Source: Armatimonadota bacterium
Lineage (GTDB): Bacteria > Sysuimicrobiota > Sysuimicrobiia > Sysuimicrobiales > Humicultoraceae
Direction of reading: 5' to 3'
Assembly: GCA_031081715.1 (NCBI GenBank)
Contig: JAVHMA010000014.1
Coordinates: 1 to 64,000, forward strand
DNA length: 64,000 nt
Within the stretch, counting starts at the first letter, position 1. Every line of letters begins with the position of its first letter. Under the pieces are notes generated by a model. The model did not search any database and had not been told where the DNA came from. It saw only the letters and a list, made by a program, of their open reading frames with translations. Shown piece by piece: positions 16,769 through 25,179 of the stretch. Both the position numbers and the translations under genes were made by a program.

Positions 16769-17686
16769 TCAGTCCGCCACCCGGATCCGCGGGTCCACGA
16801 TGACGTAGACCACGTCGGCCAGCAGGTTGATGACGACGAACAGCACCGCGGTGACCATCACGGTGACCTGGACCACGGGGAAGTCGCGCGTGTAGATCGC
16901 CTGCACCGCCAGGCGGCCCACGCCGGGCCAGGAGAACACCGTCTCGGTCACCACCGCGCCCGACAGCAGGGTGCCGAACTGCAGCGCGACGATGGTGACG
17001 ACCGGGATCAGCGCGTTGCGCAACGCGTGCCCGGCCACGACCCGCGCGCGCGTGAGCCCCTTTGCCCGCGCCGTGCGGACGAAGTCCTCGCCCAGCACCT
17101 CCAGCATGGCGCCGCGGGCGAACCGCGCGACCACCGCGATCTGGTAGGCGGCCAGCGTGGCGGCCGGCAGGATGAGCTGCGCGAGCGTGCCGCGGCCGCC
17201 GGTCGGCAGCAGCTTGAGGTGCGCGCCGAAGACAATGATCGCCACCAGCCCCAGGTAGAAGCCGGGAATCGCCTGCCCCACCAGCGCCGAGCCGCGCACA
17301 AGCCCGTCGAAGCCGGAGTTGGGGCGCAGGGCCGCCACAACCCCCACCGGCAGCCCGATCGCCAGCGCCAGAAGCAGCGCCGCCGCCGTCAGCTCGAGCG
17401 TGGCCGGCAACCGTTCCACGAACAACGAGAGCGCCGACTGCCGGTAGCGCAGCGAGAGGCCGAAGTCGCCCCGCAGCGCCCGGCCGAGGAAACGCGCGTA
17501 CTGCACGTAGATCGGCCGGTCGAGCCCCAACTCCGCGCGCATCTCGGCCACGGCCTCGGCGGTGGCCGCCTCGCCGAGCAAGATGACCACCGGGTCGCCG
17601 GTGAGCCGCACCAGCCCGAAGACGACGACCGAGACGCCGAGCAGGACGACGAGCAGCTGGGCGAACCGTCGGAGCAGGAACCGCAC
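16769..17686 (-). CDS. ABC transporter permease, DppB/OppB type
   Basis: This 305-residue DppB-family permease has an N-terminal span 'FAQLLVVLLGVSVVVFGLV', a large periplasmic loop with 'LGLDRPIYVQY', and the cytoplasmic loop 'VRTARAKGLTRARVVAGHAL' (about 205-225), the ATPase-contact EAA motif. The GTG start at 17686 lies 6 bases past the stop of the AspA/AstE-like gene. It pairs with the DppC-type permease downstream to form the transmembrane channel for the family-5 binding protein of this operon. Confidence 0.94.
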   Translation of the reverse strand: MRFLLRRFAQLLVVLLGVSVVVFGLVRLTGDPVVILLGEAATAEAVAEMRAELGLDRPIYVQYARFLGRALRGDFGLSLRYRQSALSLFVERLPATLELTAAALLLALAIGLPVGVVAALRPNSGFDGLVRGSALVGQAIPGFYLGLVAIIVFGAHLKLLPTGGRGTLAQLILPAATLAAYQIAVVARFARGAMLEVLGEDFVRTARAKGLTRARVVAGHALRNALIPVVTIVALQFGTLLSGAVVTETVFSWPGVGRLAVQAIYTRDFPVVQVTVMVTAVLFVVINLLADVVYVIVDPRIRVAD

Positions 17687-17692
17687 GCCTCG

Positions 17693-18697
17693 CTAGGCCT
17701 CCCGCGCCGGCCCCCAGCCGGCATTCGGCCGCGTGAGGTCGGCGAGCCCGTACGCCCAGTAGCCCGGGCGCACCGGGTACGACCGCGCCACGAGCGTCCA
17801 GGCGCCCCGACACGGCGCGCGCAGTACCTCGAGCTCCTCGAAGGAGTACGGACTGATGACGCGCCCCGCGACCGCGCCGGCGTCGACCTCGCGGTGCAGC
17901 CCGTCGGGGCCAACCTCGGCCTGCAGGTAGCCGCCCACCGAGGGGTTGACGCGGATGTGGCGGTCGTAGTGCAGGTACCGGTCGAGCCGGATCGGGTCGC
18001 CCGGAAGCATCCCGATCGCGCGCATCGCGCTCATCATGCCCTCGACCACTTCCTCGATCCATCGCTCCTCGAGCTCGGGGGCGAAGCCGACCCCGCCGAT
18101 CTCGACAACGATCGGCACGACGCCGAGCTTGGCGCCGGCGTAGCCCACCGACGAGCGCGGCCCAGGAAACCCGACGATGTCGCGGTGGTAGATCGCCGGG
18201 CACCCGAACGCCTGCGCCATCACCCCCGCTTGCCGCACCTGATCGGCGGTCGGCAGGTCCTTGGGCCACACGACGGTGTGGAAGACGGCCCACGCGAGCC
18301 CGAGGTGCATGTCGATCAGGTACTGGCACGGCTGGAGCACATGCTCGGTGATCGTCTTCGCGAGCTGGTCGCCGATCCACGTGTAGTGCCCCGGGAAGAT
18401 GCGGTTGAGGTCCGGGGAATCGGACTCGTCGGGCGTGTTCCGGGTCATGTGGTTGAGCGCGGGCGGGTTCCCGACGGGCACAGCGAGCACGCGGCCGGCC
18501 AGTGCCTTCGGGTCGAGGCGTCCGACGAACCGCCGCACCATCTCGATCGACATCCACTCGCAGCCGTGCAGCGTCGAGAGGACGGCGAGCGTCGGCCCGT
18601 CCCGCGCGCCCCGTATCTCGTGGACGGGTAGCGCGATCTCGCCGCCGTGCAGGTCCACCGTCACAGGGACTCTGCGGAACGTCTTGGCTGGGGTCAC
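17693..18697 (-). CDS. Succinylglutamate desuccinylase/aspartoacylase-family zinc hydrolase
   Basis: This 334-residue M14-type zinc amidohydrolase would cleave N-acyl amino acids or related amides. The zinc ligands are visible as H44 and E47 in 'LHGCEWMS' and H131 in 'IDMHLG'; 'DLNRIFPG' binds the substrate carboxylate, and E199 in 'VEIGG' is the likely general base. The GTG at 18697 is preferred over an upstream ATG at 18751 because GGGAGGTGG lies 3 bases before it. As the first gene of the Dpp operon it suggests that the imported ligands are N-acylated amino acids or peptides. Confidence 0.87.
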   Translation of the reverse strand: MTPAKTFRRVPVTVDLHGGEIALPVHEIRGARDGPTLAVLSTLHGCEWMSIEMVRRFVGRLDPKALAGRVLAVPVGNPPALNHMTRNTPDESDSPDLNRIFPGHYTWIGDQLAKTITEHVLQPCQYLIDMHLGLAWAVFHTVVWPKDLPTADQVRQAGVMAQAFGCPAIYHRDIVGFPGPRSSVGYAGAKLGVVPIVVEIGGVGFAPELEERWIEEVVEGMMSAMRAIGMLPGDPIRLDRYLHYDRHIRVNPSVGGYLQAEVGPDGLHREVDAGAVAGRVISPYSFEELEVLRAPCRGAWTLVARSYPVRPGYWAYGLADLTRPNAGWGPAREA

Positions 18698-18843
18698 GTA
18701 CCACCTCCCGGGAGCTTCCAGCGAGCGCGGCGTCCTTCTCCAATACGGCACGGCGCGCGCTGTCTCCTTCGGCGTCCGCAGGAGCGGCGTCAGCGCCGGG
18801 ACGGCATGGCGGAACGCCGTCGTGTGCGTTCGGGGCGGCGGTG

Positions 18844-19875
18844 TTACGACAGCGGGGAGACCGAAAACCGCAGGACGACCGACGCGACCAGCAGCGCGAG
18901 CGCGACGCCGCCGAAGACGGCCGCGACCTCAGTCGGCCGGCGCTCCCACCCGATCGTGCGGGCCAGGTGGCGGTAGACCGTGCGCAGCCGGCCCGCCTCG
19001 TCGGCCCGGAAGTACTCGCCGCCGGTGGCGTCGGCGATCGCGCGCAGCGTCGGCTCGTCGAGCACGCCGAAATAGCCGCTGCGCAGGAACGCCGGGTCGG
19101 TGTCGGTGCCGACGCCCACGGTGTAGACGCGCACGCCGCGGCGCCGCGCCTCGGCCGCGGCCTCTAGCGGCGGGACGCCGTCGCTCGCGCGGCCGTCGGA
19201 GAGGAGGACGGCGATCGCCCGCGGACGGCTCTGGGGCACGGGTCCGGCCGGCGCGTCGCCGGGTCGACCCGGGGCTCCCGGCATTCCAGGGAACGGCGAG
19301 CCCTGGTAGGGTGAGAACCACGACGGCGGCGGCGCCGGGACATCCTCGCCCAGCACCACGTTCACGCCCTCCCACAGGCCGGTGCCGAGCTGCGTGCGCA
19401 GCTCCAGCGAAAGGTGCGCGATCGCCTCGCGCAACCGCTGGCGGTCGTCGGTGAGCGGGACTACAACCGTGACCTGGCTCCCGAACGTCACCAGGGTGAC
19501 CCGCGACGCGCGGGGCAGGCCGGCGACGAAGTCGAGCGCCGCGGCCTTGGACGCTTCAAAGCGCGTGGGGAGGATGTCGGTCTCGTCCATACTGCGGCTG
19601 ACGTCGATGATGACGGCCACCGGATGACCCGTGGGCACCGGCCAGGGCACGACCGGCCCCGCGGCCCCGAGCACCACAACGGCCAGCGCCGCCGCGAAGA
19701 GCGCGGCGGCGGCGTGCCGGCGACGCCCCGCGCGCGCCGCGACCTCGGCAATGAGGGCCAGTGGGTAGGCGACCGGCCCGCGGCGCGGTGGGCGCGCGTG
19801 CGCCCGAACGTAGAGCGCCCCCAGCCCGGCCACGACCGCGAGGCCCCAGAGCAGCGCGGGATAGGTCCAGGTCAC
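18844..19875 (-). CDS. von Willebrand factor A (BatA-like) membrane protein
   Basis: This 343-residue protein has an N-terminal membrane span (about 5-23), a second at about 55-75, then a VWA domain from about residue 85 with the metal-ion-dependent adhesion site D91-x-S93-x-S95 ('DVSRSMDETD') and a later 'LSDGRASDG'. A proline/glycine-rich insert lies in the middle, and a final span near the C-terminus follows 'WERRPTEVAAVFGG'. It resembles aerotolerance-type BatA proteins, which work with MoxR ATPases, but none is present. The GTG at 19875 overlaps the preceding gene's stop (GTGA); an upstream GTG at 19917 is possible. Confidence 0.85.
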   Translation of the reverse strand: MTWTYPALLWGLAVVAGLGALYVRAHARPPRRGPVAYPLALIAEVAARAGRRRHAAAALFAAALAVVVLGAAGPVVPWPVPTGHPVAVIIDVSRSMDETDILPTRFEASKAAALDFVAGLPRASRVTLVTFGSQVTVVVPLTDDRQRLREAIAHLSLELRTQLGTGLWEGVNVVLGEDVPAPPPSWFSPYQGSPFPGMPGAPGRPGDAPAGPVPQSRPRAIAVLLSDGRASDGVPPLEAAAEARRRGVRVYTVGVGTDTDPAFLRSGYFGVLDEPTLRAIADATGGEYFRADEAGRLRTVYRHLARTIGWERRPTEVAAVFGGVALALLVASVVLRFSVSPLS

Positions 19876-20204
19876 GGCGAGACCGCCGGGGCGAGGGCCA
19901 TAGCCGTATCGTACCACGCGTCACCCCAGGCGTCCGCCTGTCGGCGCAGCGCCTCTGCGCGCGCGTTCCGCCGGCCGCGCCGCACCGCCTCCCGGGGCGG
20001 CCGGTAGCCGACCAGTTTGCCGCAGTGGCACAGGTAGCAGCGCGCGCCGCCGCACCCGAAGGCGGGACGCTTGCGAAAGCAGCCCGCGGCCGCGCGGCGG
20101 TCGTGCGTGTAGTCGGTCGAACCGGACGGGATGTCGCTGAAGCGGCGCCGAGAGGCGCGCCGCCGGGCGAGCATGAAGGGCAGGTCGTTGTGCCAGCGTC
20201 GCAT
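19872..20204 (-). CDS. Small Cys-rich protein of unknown function
   Basis: This 110-residue basic protein starts MRRWHNDLPFML. A metal-site-like cluster sits in the centre: C42, then C51, C56, C59, H60 and C61 in 'CGGARCYLCHCGKLVG'. The rest is Arg-rich with a Trp-containing C-terminal tail. The ATG at 20204 has GAGGAGGG 6 bases upstream, and its stop overlaps the VWA gene's start, so the two are coupled. The Cys spacing suggests a zinc ribbon or a small iron-sulfur site. I do not recognise a characterised family. Both coupling signals argue that it is a real gene. Confidence 0.7.
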   Translation of the reverse strand: MRRWHNDLPFMLARRRASRRRFSDIPSGSTDYTHDRRAAAGCFRKRPAFGCGGARCYLCHCGKLVGYRPPREAVRRGRRNARAEALRRQADAWGDAWYDTAMALAPAVSP

Positions 20205-20293
20205 GATACGCCCTCCTCGGGCTGTCATAGCATCATGCGGATTACCTCCTCGGGCCGGGGGCCGGCCACGTTCCGGACTGCGAGGCTTTGATG

Positions 20294-20615
20294 CTACGAG
20301 AAGATCGGAGCGGGATCAAGCGCAAACCCCGGGAGGATGGGCTCCAGCGACACCGGACCCGCCGGCTCCGCCACCCGCACGTCCTGGTCGGGCTCGTGCA
20401 CCTCGACGGCCCGGCGCTCGGGGTCGAGGAGCACGGCGAGCCGCGCGCCGTTTGCGAGGTACGCCTGCATCTTCGCGCGCAGGTCGCGCAGCGCGTCAAT
20501 CCGAGATCGGATCCCCGGACGGCGCTTGCTCGATCTGCAGGCCGGGGTTCCGGCGGGACAGATCGAGGATCTCCTGATCGGTCGGCGGCGCGGCCAGTCT
20601 GAGGCTGATGGCCAT
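20294..20615 (-). pseudogene. Uma2 (DUF820) family nuclease-like gene with internal deletion and frameshift
   Basis: The N-terminus (MAISLRLAAPPTDQEIL, from 20615, with a GGAGG ribosome-binding site) and the C-terminus (from 'DLRAKMQAYLANGARLAVL' to 'LPGFALDPAPIF', stop at 20294) are recognisable Uma2 ends. The middle, which carries most of the PD-(D/E)xK-like core, is missing. At the junction near 20498 the first part hits TGA directly ('DPISD' then stop), and the C-terminal part lies in another frame. The remnant spans about 320 bases against about 570-600 for an intact gene. A -10-like TACAAT (20649-20644) remains upstream. Confidence 0.8.
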
Positions 20616-20693
20616 GGGTTGCCTCCCCCGACGCCGTGAGCAGATTGTAGCACGAGGCCCCCACCTCTTGGGGGGGCGCGGTGCCCGTGGTGC

Positions 20694-20870
20694 CCCTCCC
20701 GATTATCCGGGGCGGCTCCCGAAGGTCGCTGGCGTCTACGTCTTCGGCCGGCGCTGGGGGGCACGGCTTCGAGGCTCTGCACGTGGGCAAGGCGAACCAC
20801 ATCCGAGGCCGGGTGCCGGGGACGACGACCTGAAGCTGCCGCTCGAGTTGCCCCGCCGGCTGCTGGAACG
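20694..20870 (+). pseudogene. Decayed GIY-YIG-like nuclease fragment (tentative)
   Basis: The frame at 20701 reads 'PKVAGVYVFGRRWG'. A shift in the G run at 20756-20761 is needed to continue with 'GHGFEALHVGKANHIRGRV', and a second shift returns to 'LKLPLELPRRLLER'. 'GVYVFGRR' followed by 'ALYVGKA'-like and 'IRGRV' is the pattern of small GIY-YIG proteins. No start codon or intact frame remains. It lies beside the Uma2 remnant in the gap 20616-21004, which otherwise shows no gene. Identification is by eye only. Confidence 0.45.
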
Positions 20871-21004
20871 ACGCAGCCCTCCCCCGTAGCGAGCGGCCTC
20901 ACGCAGGGAGCCGCGGGGACCCGCCCGAAGTGTTGCATGCTGGCGCGGGGTCGGCTCGCGGCTCCGGCCCCGCCAAATCCACCACCCCAGGGGAGGTGGC
21001 GTGC

Positions 21005-22288
21005 GTGAAGCACGTGCTTGCCTTGCTCGCAGCCGTCGGCCTGCTCCTTGGCCTTGCGTCGGTCGGGGCCACGCAACAGCAGGTCACCATCACGTACTGG
21101 CAGTACTTTTTCGAGTCCAAGGTCCGGCTCATCGACCAGCTCATCCCGCAGTTTCAGGCGCAGAACCCCGGCATCCGCGTCGTCCACGAGAACTTCCCTT
21201 ACGACACCTACAACCAAAAGGTGGCGAGCGCGGTGCCGGCGGGCCAGGGGCCGGATGTCATCAACCTGTTCTACGGCTGGGTGCCGCTCTACGTGGACTC
21301 GGGCTACCTCCAGCCACTGCCGACCGACGCGTTCCCGGTGCAGGAACTGGAACGCGAGTTCGTGCCGATGCTCCGCAACTCGCGGTTCGACGGCAAGTAC
21401 TGGGCGCTGCCCACCGCGGTCCGTAGCCTGGCGATGTTCTACAACGACGACCTGCTCGCACGCGCGGGCGTGGCGCGGGCACCCGTCACGTGGGATGAGT
21501 TCCTCGTCGCGGCAGAGAAGACCACGGTTCGCGACGCGGCGGGCCGTATCCAGGTCGAGGGCTTCGGCATCGCCCCGGGCGGCCAGGACCACCACCTGAT
21601 CCGCGAGGTCCTCTTTCGGCAGTGGGGCGCCGCGCCCTACAGCCCCGACGGCCGGCGCGTGACCTACGCGACCCCGCAGGGCGCCGAGGCGCTCAGGTGG
21701 TACACCGACCTGATCACCCGTCACAAGGTCGGCGCGATCGACTTCTTCCCGGGCGCGAACGGCTACCGCAACGCGTTCATGGCGGGCCGCGCGGCGATGA
21801 TCTTCGACGGGTCGTTCGCAATCGGCGCCATCCGCGGCGGCACGCGCGCGAAGTGGGGTGTCGCGCCGCTGCCCCGGCGCTCGGCCGGCGGCGAGGCGTC
21901 GAACTTCGGATCGTACTGGGTGCACGGGCTCACCGTGCGCGCGACCGGCCCGAAGCGGGACGCGGCGATCAGGTTCCTGAAGTTCCTCGTCTCACCCGAG
22001 GTACAGCGGGTCTGGCTCGAGCGCGTGGGCGAGCTGCCCGCCAGCCGCAGCCTGGTCAGCGACGCGCGCCTGGCGAACGACGCGGTCTTCGGGCCGTTCA
22101 TCCAGGGCCTGGCGTACTCGCGCGCGACGTTCTTCGTGGACGAGACCGCGCAGCGGCAGGTCCTGATGGACGCGGTCAACGAAGTCGTCGTGAACAACAA
22201 GAGCCCGATGCAGGCCCTCCAGGAGGCCGCCGCCAAGGAGCAGAAAATCCTCGACGACTTCTGGACGAAGCGGGCGAAGAAGCAGTAG
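21005..22288 (+). CDS. ABC sugar-type extracellular solute-binding protein (family 1)
   Basis: This 427-residue periplasmic binding protein is of the carbohydrate (MalE/UgpB) family. It has a signal peptide VKHVLALLAAVGLLLGL with cleavage near 'VGA-TQQ' and no lipobox. 'ITYWQYF' opens the mature domain, and 'GPDVINLFYGW', 'ALPTAVRSLAMFYNDDLL' and 'FMAGRAAMIFDG' are classic family blocks. The GTG at 21005 has GGGGAGGTGG 5 bases upstream. Two permeases follow after an internal hairpin, but no ATPase gene. The ligand is probably a sugar, sugar acid or glycerol-phosphate ester. Confidence 0.93.
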   Translation: MKHVLALLAAVGLLLGLASVGATQQQVTITYWQYFFESKVRLIDQLIPQFQAQNPGIRVVHENFPYDTYNQKVASAVPAGQGPDVINLFYGWVPLYVDSGYLQPLPTDAFPVQELEREFVPMLRNSRFDGKYWALPTAVRSLAMFYNDDLLARAGVARAPVTWDEFLVAAEKTTVRDAAGRIQVEGFGIAPGGQDHHLIREVLFRQWGAAPYSPDGRRVTYATPQGAEALRWYTDLITRHKVGAIDFFPGANGYRNAFMAGRAAMIFDGSFAIGAIRGGTRAKWGVAPLPRRSAGGEASNFGSYWVHGLTVRATGPKRDAAIRFLKFLVSPEVQRVWLERVGELPASRSLVSDARLANDAVFGPFIQGLAYSRATFFVDETAQRQVLMDAVNEVVVNNKSPMQALQEAAAKEQKILDDFWTKRAKKQ

Positions 22289-22333
22289 CCCACACCCGGC
22301 GGCGGCGCGGAGCGCTCCCCGGGGGGTCGTCGG

Positions 22334-22362
22334 AGACGGCGGGCCCTGCGCCCGCCGTCTTT
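22334..22362 (+). terminator. Internal terminator-like hairpin between binding protein and permeases
   Basis: A perfect 11-base-pair stem (AGACGGCGGGC at 22334-22344 with 22350-22360, loop CCTGC) is followed by a short T run (22360-22362). It lies 45 bases after the binding-protein stop and about 105 before the first permease. Partial termination here would make more receptor than membrane protein, as in other binding-protein operons. Confidence 0.6.
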
Positions 22363-22466
22363 GGCTTCGGGGCCCGCGGCCCAGACACCGAGAACCCGCA
22401 AGGCCGCAGGATGACCGAAGAAGGGACCCTCCCCCGGCGGGCGAACCCGCGATAGCAGACCCCGTC

Positions 22467-23393
22467 ATGGCCACCCGCACGCAGGCCGCGCCCACCACCT
22501 GGCCGCACCTGGGCCTCGGCGCCCGCCGGGCGCTGTGGGCCTACGCCTTCCTGCTGGTGCCGCTCGCGTTCTTCCTGGCCATCCGGCTCGCGCCGGCCGC
22601 GTCGTCGCTCTACATCAGCCTCCACGAGTGGAACATCATCTCGCCGGAGAAGCCGTTCGTCGGGCTGCGCAACTTCCAGACCCTGCTCGCCGACCCGCGG
22701 TTCGCCCGCGCGGCGCTGAACACGGTCCGCTACGTCGCGGTGGGCATCCCGGCGCAGATCGTCCTGGGACTGTTGCTCGCCATGGCGTTGCGCCGCGTCA
22801 CCCGCCTGCGCGGGCTGTTCCGGGCGCTGTACTTCATGCCGTTCGTCACCCCGGTGGTCGCCGCGGCGTGGGTGTGGCAGTGGATGTACTCGGAGCAGTT
22901 CGGCCCGCTCAACTCGATCCTGGTCGCCCTGGGGCTCCCCACGCTGCAGTTCCTCCGCTCCCCGGGCCAGGCGCTCTACGCGATCACCGCGATGATCGTC
23001 TGGCAGTACCTGGGCTTCCAGATCGTCATCTTCCTGGCCGGGCTGGAGGCCATCCCGCGCGTCTACTACGAGGCGGCCGAGGTGGACGGCGCGTCGGGAT
23101 GGCAGCTGTTCCGCCATGTCACGATCCCCCTGCTGAACCCGACGTTGGTCTTCTCGATCGTCTACAGCACCATCATCTATTTGCAGCTGTTCACCCAGGT
23201 CCTCAACATGACGTTCCAGGACCAGGGCGGCCCGCTGGCGAGCACGCTGACGCTCGTGCTCTACGTCTACCAACTCGGGTTCCAGCGGTTCCGGATGGGC
23301 GAGGCCGCCGCGGCCACCGCCGTGCTGTTCGCGGTCATCCTGGCGATCACGCTCCTCCAGATGAAGATCCTCTCAAAACCGGTAGAGTACTGA
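22467..23393 (+). CDS. ABC sugar transporter permease, MalF/UgpA type
   Basis: This 308-residue inner-membrane permease has about six spans. 'PFVTPVVAAAWVWQWMY' marks the middle of the transmembrane domain, and the cytoplasmic EAA loop is 'EAAEVDGASGWQLFRHVTIP' (about 206-225), the ATPase docking site. It is followed, with one-base overlap (TGATG), by the partner permease. Together with 21005-22288 it forms a CUT1-type importer. A preceding ribosome-binding site is weak, so translation may depend on readthrough past the hairpin upstream. Confidence 0.94.
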   Translation: MATRTQAAPTTWPHLGLGARRALWAYAFLLVPLAFFLAIRLAPAASSLYISLHEWNIISPEKPFVGLRNFQTLLADPRFARAALNTVRYVAVGIPAQIVLGLLLAMALRRVTRLRGLFRALYFMPFVTPVVAAAWVWQWMYSEQFGPLNSILVALGLPTLQFLRSPGQALYAITAMIVWQYLGFQIVIFLAGLEAIPRVYYEAAEVDGASGWQLFRHVTIPLLNPTLVFSIVYSTIIYLQLFTQVLNMTFQDQGGPLASTLTLVLYVYQLGFQRFRMGEAAAATAVLFAVILAITLLQMKILSKPVEY

Positions 23394-24220
23394 TGGCGAC
23401 CCGCGCGCGCTTCGACCCGAAGGTCGCGTTGATCTACGCGGTGCTGGCCGCCGGCACGGTCGTTGTGGCCTTCCCCTTCTTCTGGATGCTCTCCAGCGCG
23501 CTCAAACCGCCGATGGAGATCTTCGATCTGCGCTTCCTCCCCCAGCAGCCGACGCTCGACAACATCCGAGTGGTGCTCACGCGCACGCAGTTCCCCCGCT
23601 GGTTCTGGAACAGCTTCGTCGTCGCCGCCATCACCACGCTCAGCGTGGCCTTCTTCGACTCGCTGGTCGGCTACGCGCTGGCGAAGCTGCGGTTCTGGGG
23701 ACGCGAGGTCATCTTCGTGCTGATCCTGGCGACGCTGATGATCCCCACGGAGATGCTGGTCATCCCTTGGTACATCCTGTCCAGCAGCCAGGGGTGGATC
23801 AACACGTACTGGGGCATCATGTTCCCGGGCCTGATCACGGCCTTCGGCATCTTCCTGGTCCGGCAGTTCATGTCGGGCGTGCCGGACGAGCTGCTCGACG
23901 CGGGTCGCATCGATGGGGTGAGCGAGTTCGGGCTCTACTGGCGCATCGCGCTGCCGCAGATCAAACCGGCCATGGCGGCGCTGTGCATCTTCACGTTCCT
24001 GGGCAACTGGAACGCCTTCCTGTGGCCGATGATCGTGATCCAATCGGCCAGCATGCGCACGCTGCCGGTGGGGATCGCGCTGTTCTCGGGGGAGGCCGGG
24101 TCGCTGTGGCACCTAATCATGGCGTCGTCGGCCCTGGCGGTCATCCCCGTGCTGCTGGTCTTCGCGGTCCTTCAGCGGCAGATCATCGAGGGCATCGTGC
24201 TGACGGGGCTCAAGAACTGA
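23393..24220 (+). CDS. ABC sugar transporter permease, MalG/UgpE type
   Basis: This is the second permease of the CUT1 importer (275 residues). 'FPFFWMLSSALKP' opens the protein, and 'ATLMIPTEMLVIPWYIL' and the EAA loop 'DAGRIDGVSEFGLYWRIALP' (about 172-191) are diagnostic. It overlaps both neighbours by one base (TGATG at each junction), so the two permeases and the amidohydrolase form one translationally coupled unit. The ATPase (MsmK/UgpC type) must be supplied from elsewhere in the genome. Confidence 0.94.
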   Translation: MATRARFDPKVALIYAVLAAGTVVVAFPFFWMLSSALKPPMEIFDLRFLPQQPTLDNIRVVLTRTQFPRWFWNSFVVAAITTLSVAFFDSLVGYALAKLRFWGREVIFVLILATLMIPTEMLVIPWYILSSSQGWINTYWGIMFPGLITAFGIFLVRQFMSGVPDELLDAGRIDGVSEFGLYWRIALPQIKPAMAALCIFTFLGNWNAFLWPMIVIQSASMRTLPVGIALFSGEAGSLWHLIMASSALAVIPVLLVFAVLQRQIIEGIVLTGLKN

Positions 24221-25179
24221 TGACCCGCCTGCCCGTGCCGGTGCTCGACGCGCACGCGCACTTCCCGGTGCGACGGGCCGGCGGCGACGATCCGGCGCGC
24301 ACGGCCTACGTCGGCCGTTTCGGCCGGCAGAAGTGGGAGCTGATCCAACGCCACCTGGCCGCCGACCAGGAAGCCTGGCGCCGCGCGTGGGGGTTCCCGG
24401 CACCCGAGCCGCCCGGCGAAGACGCGGAGATGGCGGCGCGCTGGGCCCACGAGGTCGAGCGCCACGGCCTGGTCCGCGTGGTCTTCCTCACCGGGGGCGG
24501 CAACGACCGCCTCGCCGCGACGGTGCGCGCGCACCCGGGCAAGTTCATCGGGTTCGCCCACCACGACCCCTTCGTCCCGGGCGCGGCCGCGGAGCTGGAG
24601 CGCGCGGTGACGGAGCTTGGCCTGAGCGGCTACAAGATCGTCGCACCGCACCACCGCGAGCCCCTGAACGACGAGCGCCTCTACCCGCTGTGGGAGACGG
24701 CCGAGCGCCTGGGCGTCCCAGTGCTCATCCACTTCGGGCCGCTGCGCTACGAGGGCGTCGTGGCCGGTCCGAACATCAGCCCACTGGTGCTGCAGGACGT
24801 CGCGCGCGCGTTCCCGGGCGTGCCCTTCATCGTGCCCCACTTCGGGTGCGGCTACCCGCGTGAGCTGCTGCACCTGATGTGGGTGTGCGGGAACGTCTAC
24901 GTGGACACCTCGGGCAGCAACGAGTGGATCCGGTGGATGCCCTACGAGCTCACGATCAAGAGCCTGTTCCGCAAGTTCCTGGAGACCGCCGGGCCGCAGC
25001 GCGTGTTGTTCGGCACCGACTCGTCGTGGTTCCCGCGCGGGTTCGCGCACACCTACCTCGAGGTCCAGTTCCGCGCGTGCCAGGAGATCGGCGTGCCCGA
25101 GGCCGACCTGCGGCTGATCTTCGCGGGGAATGCCGCGCGGCTGCTGGGCGTGGCCGTGCCGGGCGACGACGTCGCCTAG
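24220..25179 (+). CDS. Amidohydrolase-2 family TIM-barrel hydrolase or decarboxylase
   Basis: This 319-residue metal-dependent hydrolase has 'LDAHAHF' at its N-terminus (HxH pair), 'VLIHFGP' in the middle, 'VPHFGCGYPREL' and 'LFGTDSSWFPRG' near the C-terminus, supplying the His and Asp ligands of the amidohydrolase-2 barrel. Members include ACMSD-like decarboxylases and lactonases. Coupling to the sugar importer makes a sugar-acid lactonase or similar role plausible, but this is inference. Its stop shares a CTAG tetramer with the converging acyl-CoA synthetase gene. Confidence 0.87.
   Translation: MTRLPVPVLDAHAHFPVRRAGGDDPARTAYVGRFGRQKWELIQRHLAADQEAWRRAWGFPAPEPPGEDAEMAARWAHEVERHGLVRVVFLTGGGNDRLAATVRAHPGKFIGFAHHDPFVPGAAAELERAVTELGLSGYKIVAPHHREPLNDERLYPLWETAERLGVPVLIHFGPLRYEGVVAGPNISPLVLQDVARAFPGVPFIVPHFGCGYPRELLHLMWVCGNVYVDTSGSNEWIRWMPYELTIKSLFRKFLETAGPQRVLFGTDSSWFPRGFAHTYLEVQFRACQEIGVPEADLRLIFAGNAARLLGVAVPGDDVA

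Noticed and set aside
19917-19917. Longer GTG start for the VWA protein
   Set aside because: It adds 14 residues before the natural first membrane span, and 19875 has the coupled GTGA overlap with the upstream small gene.
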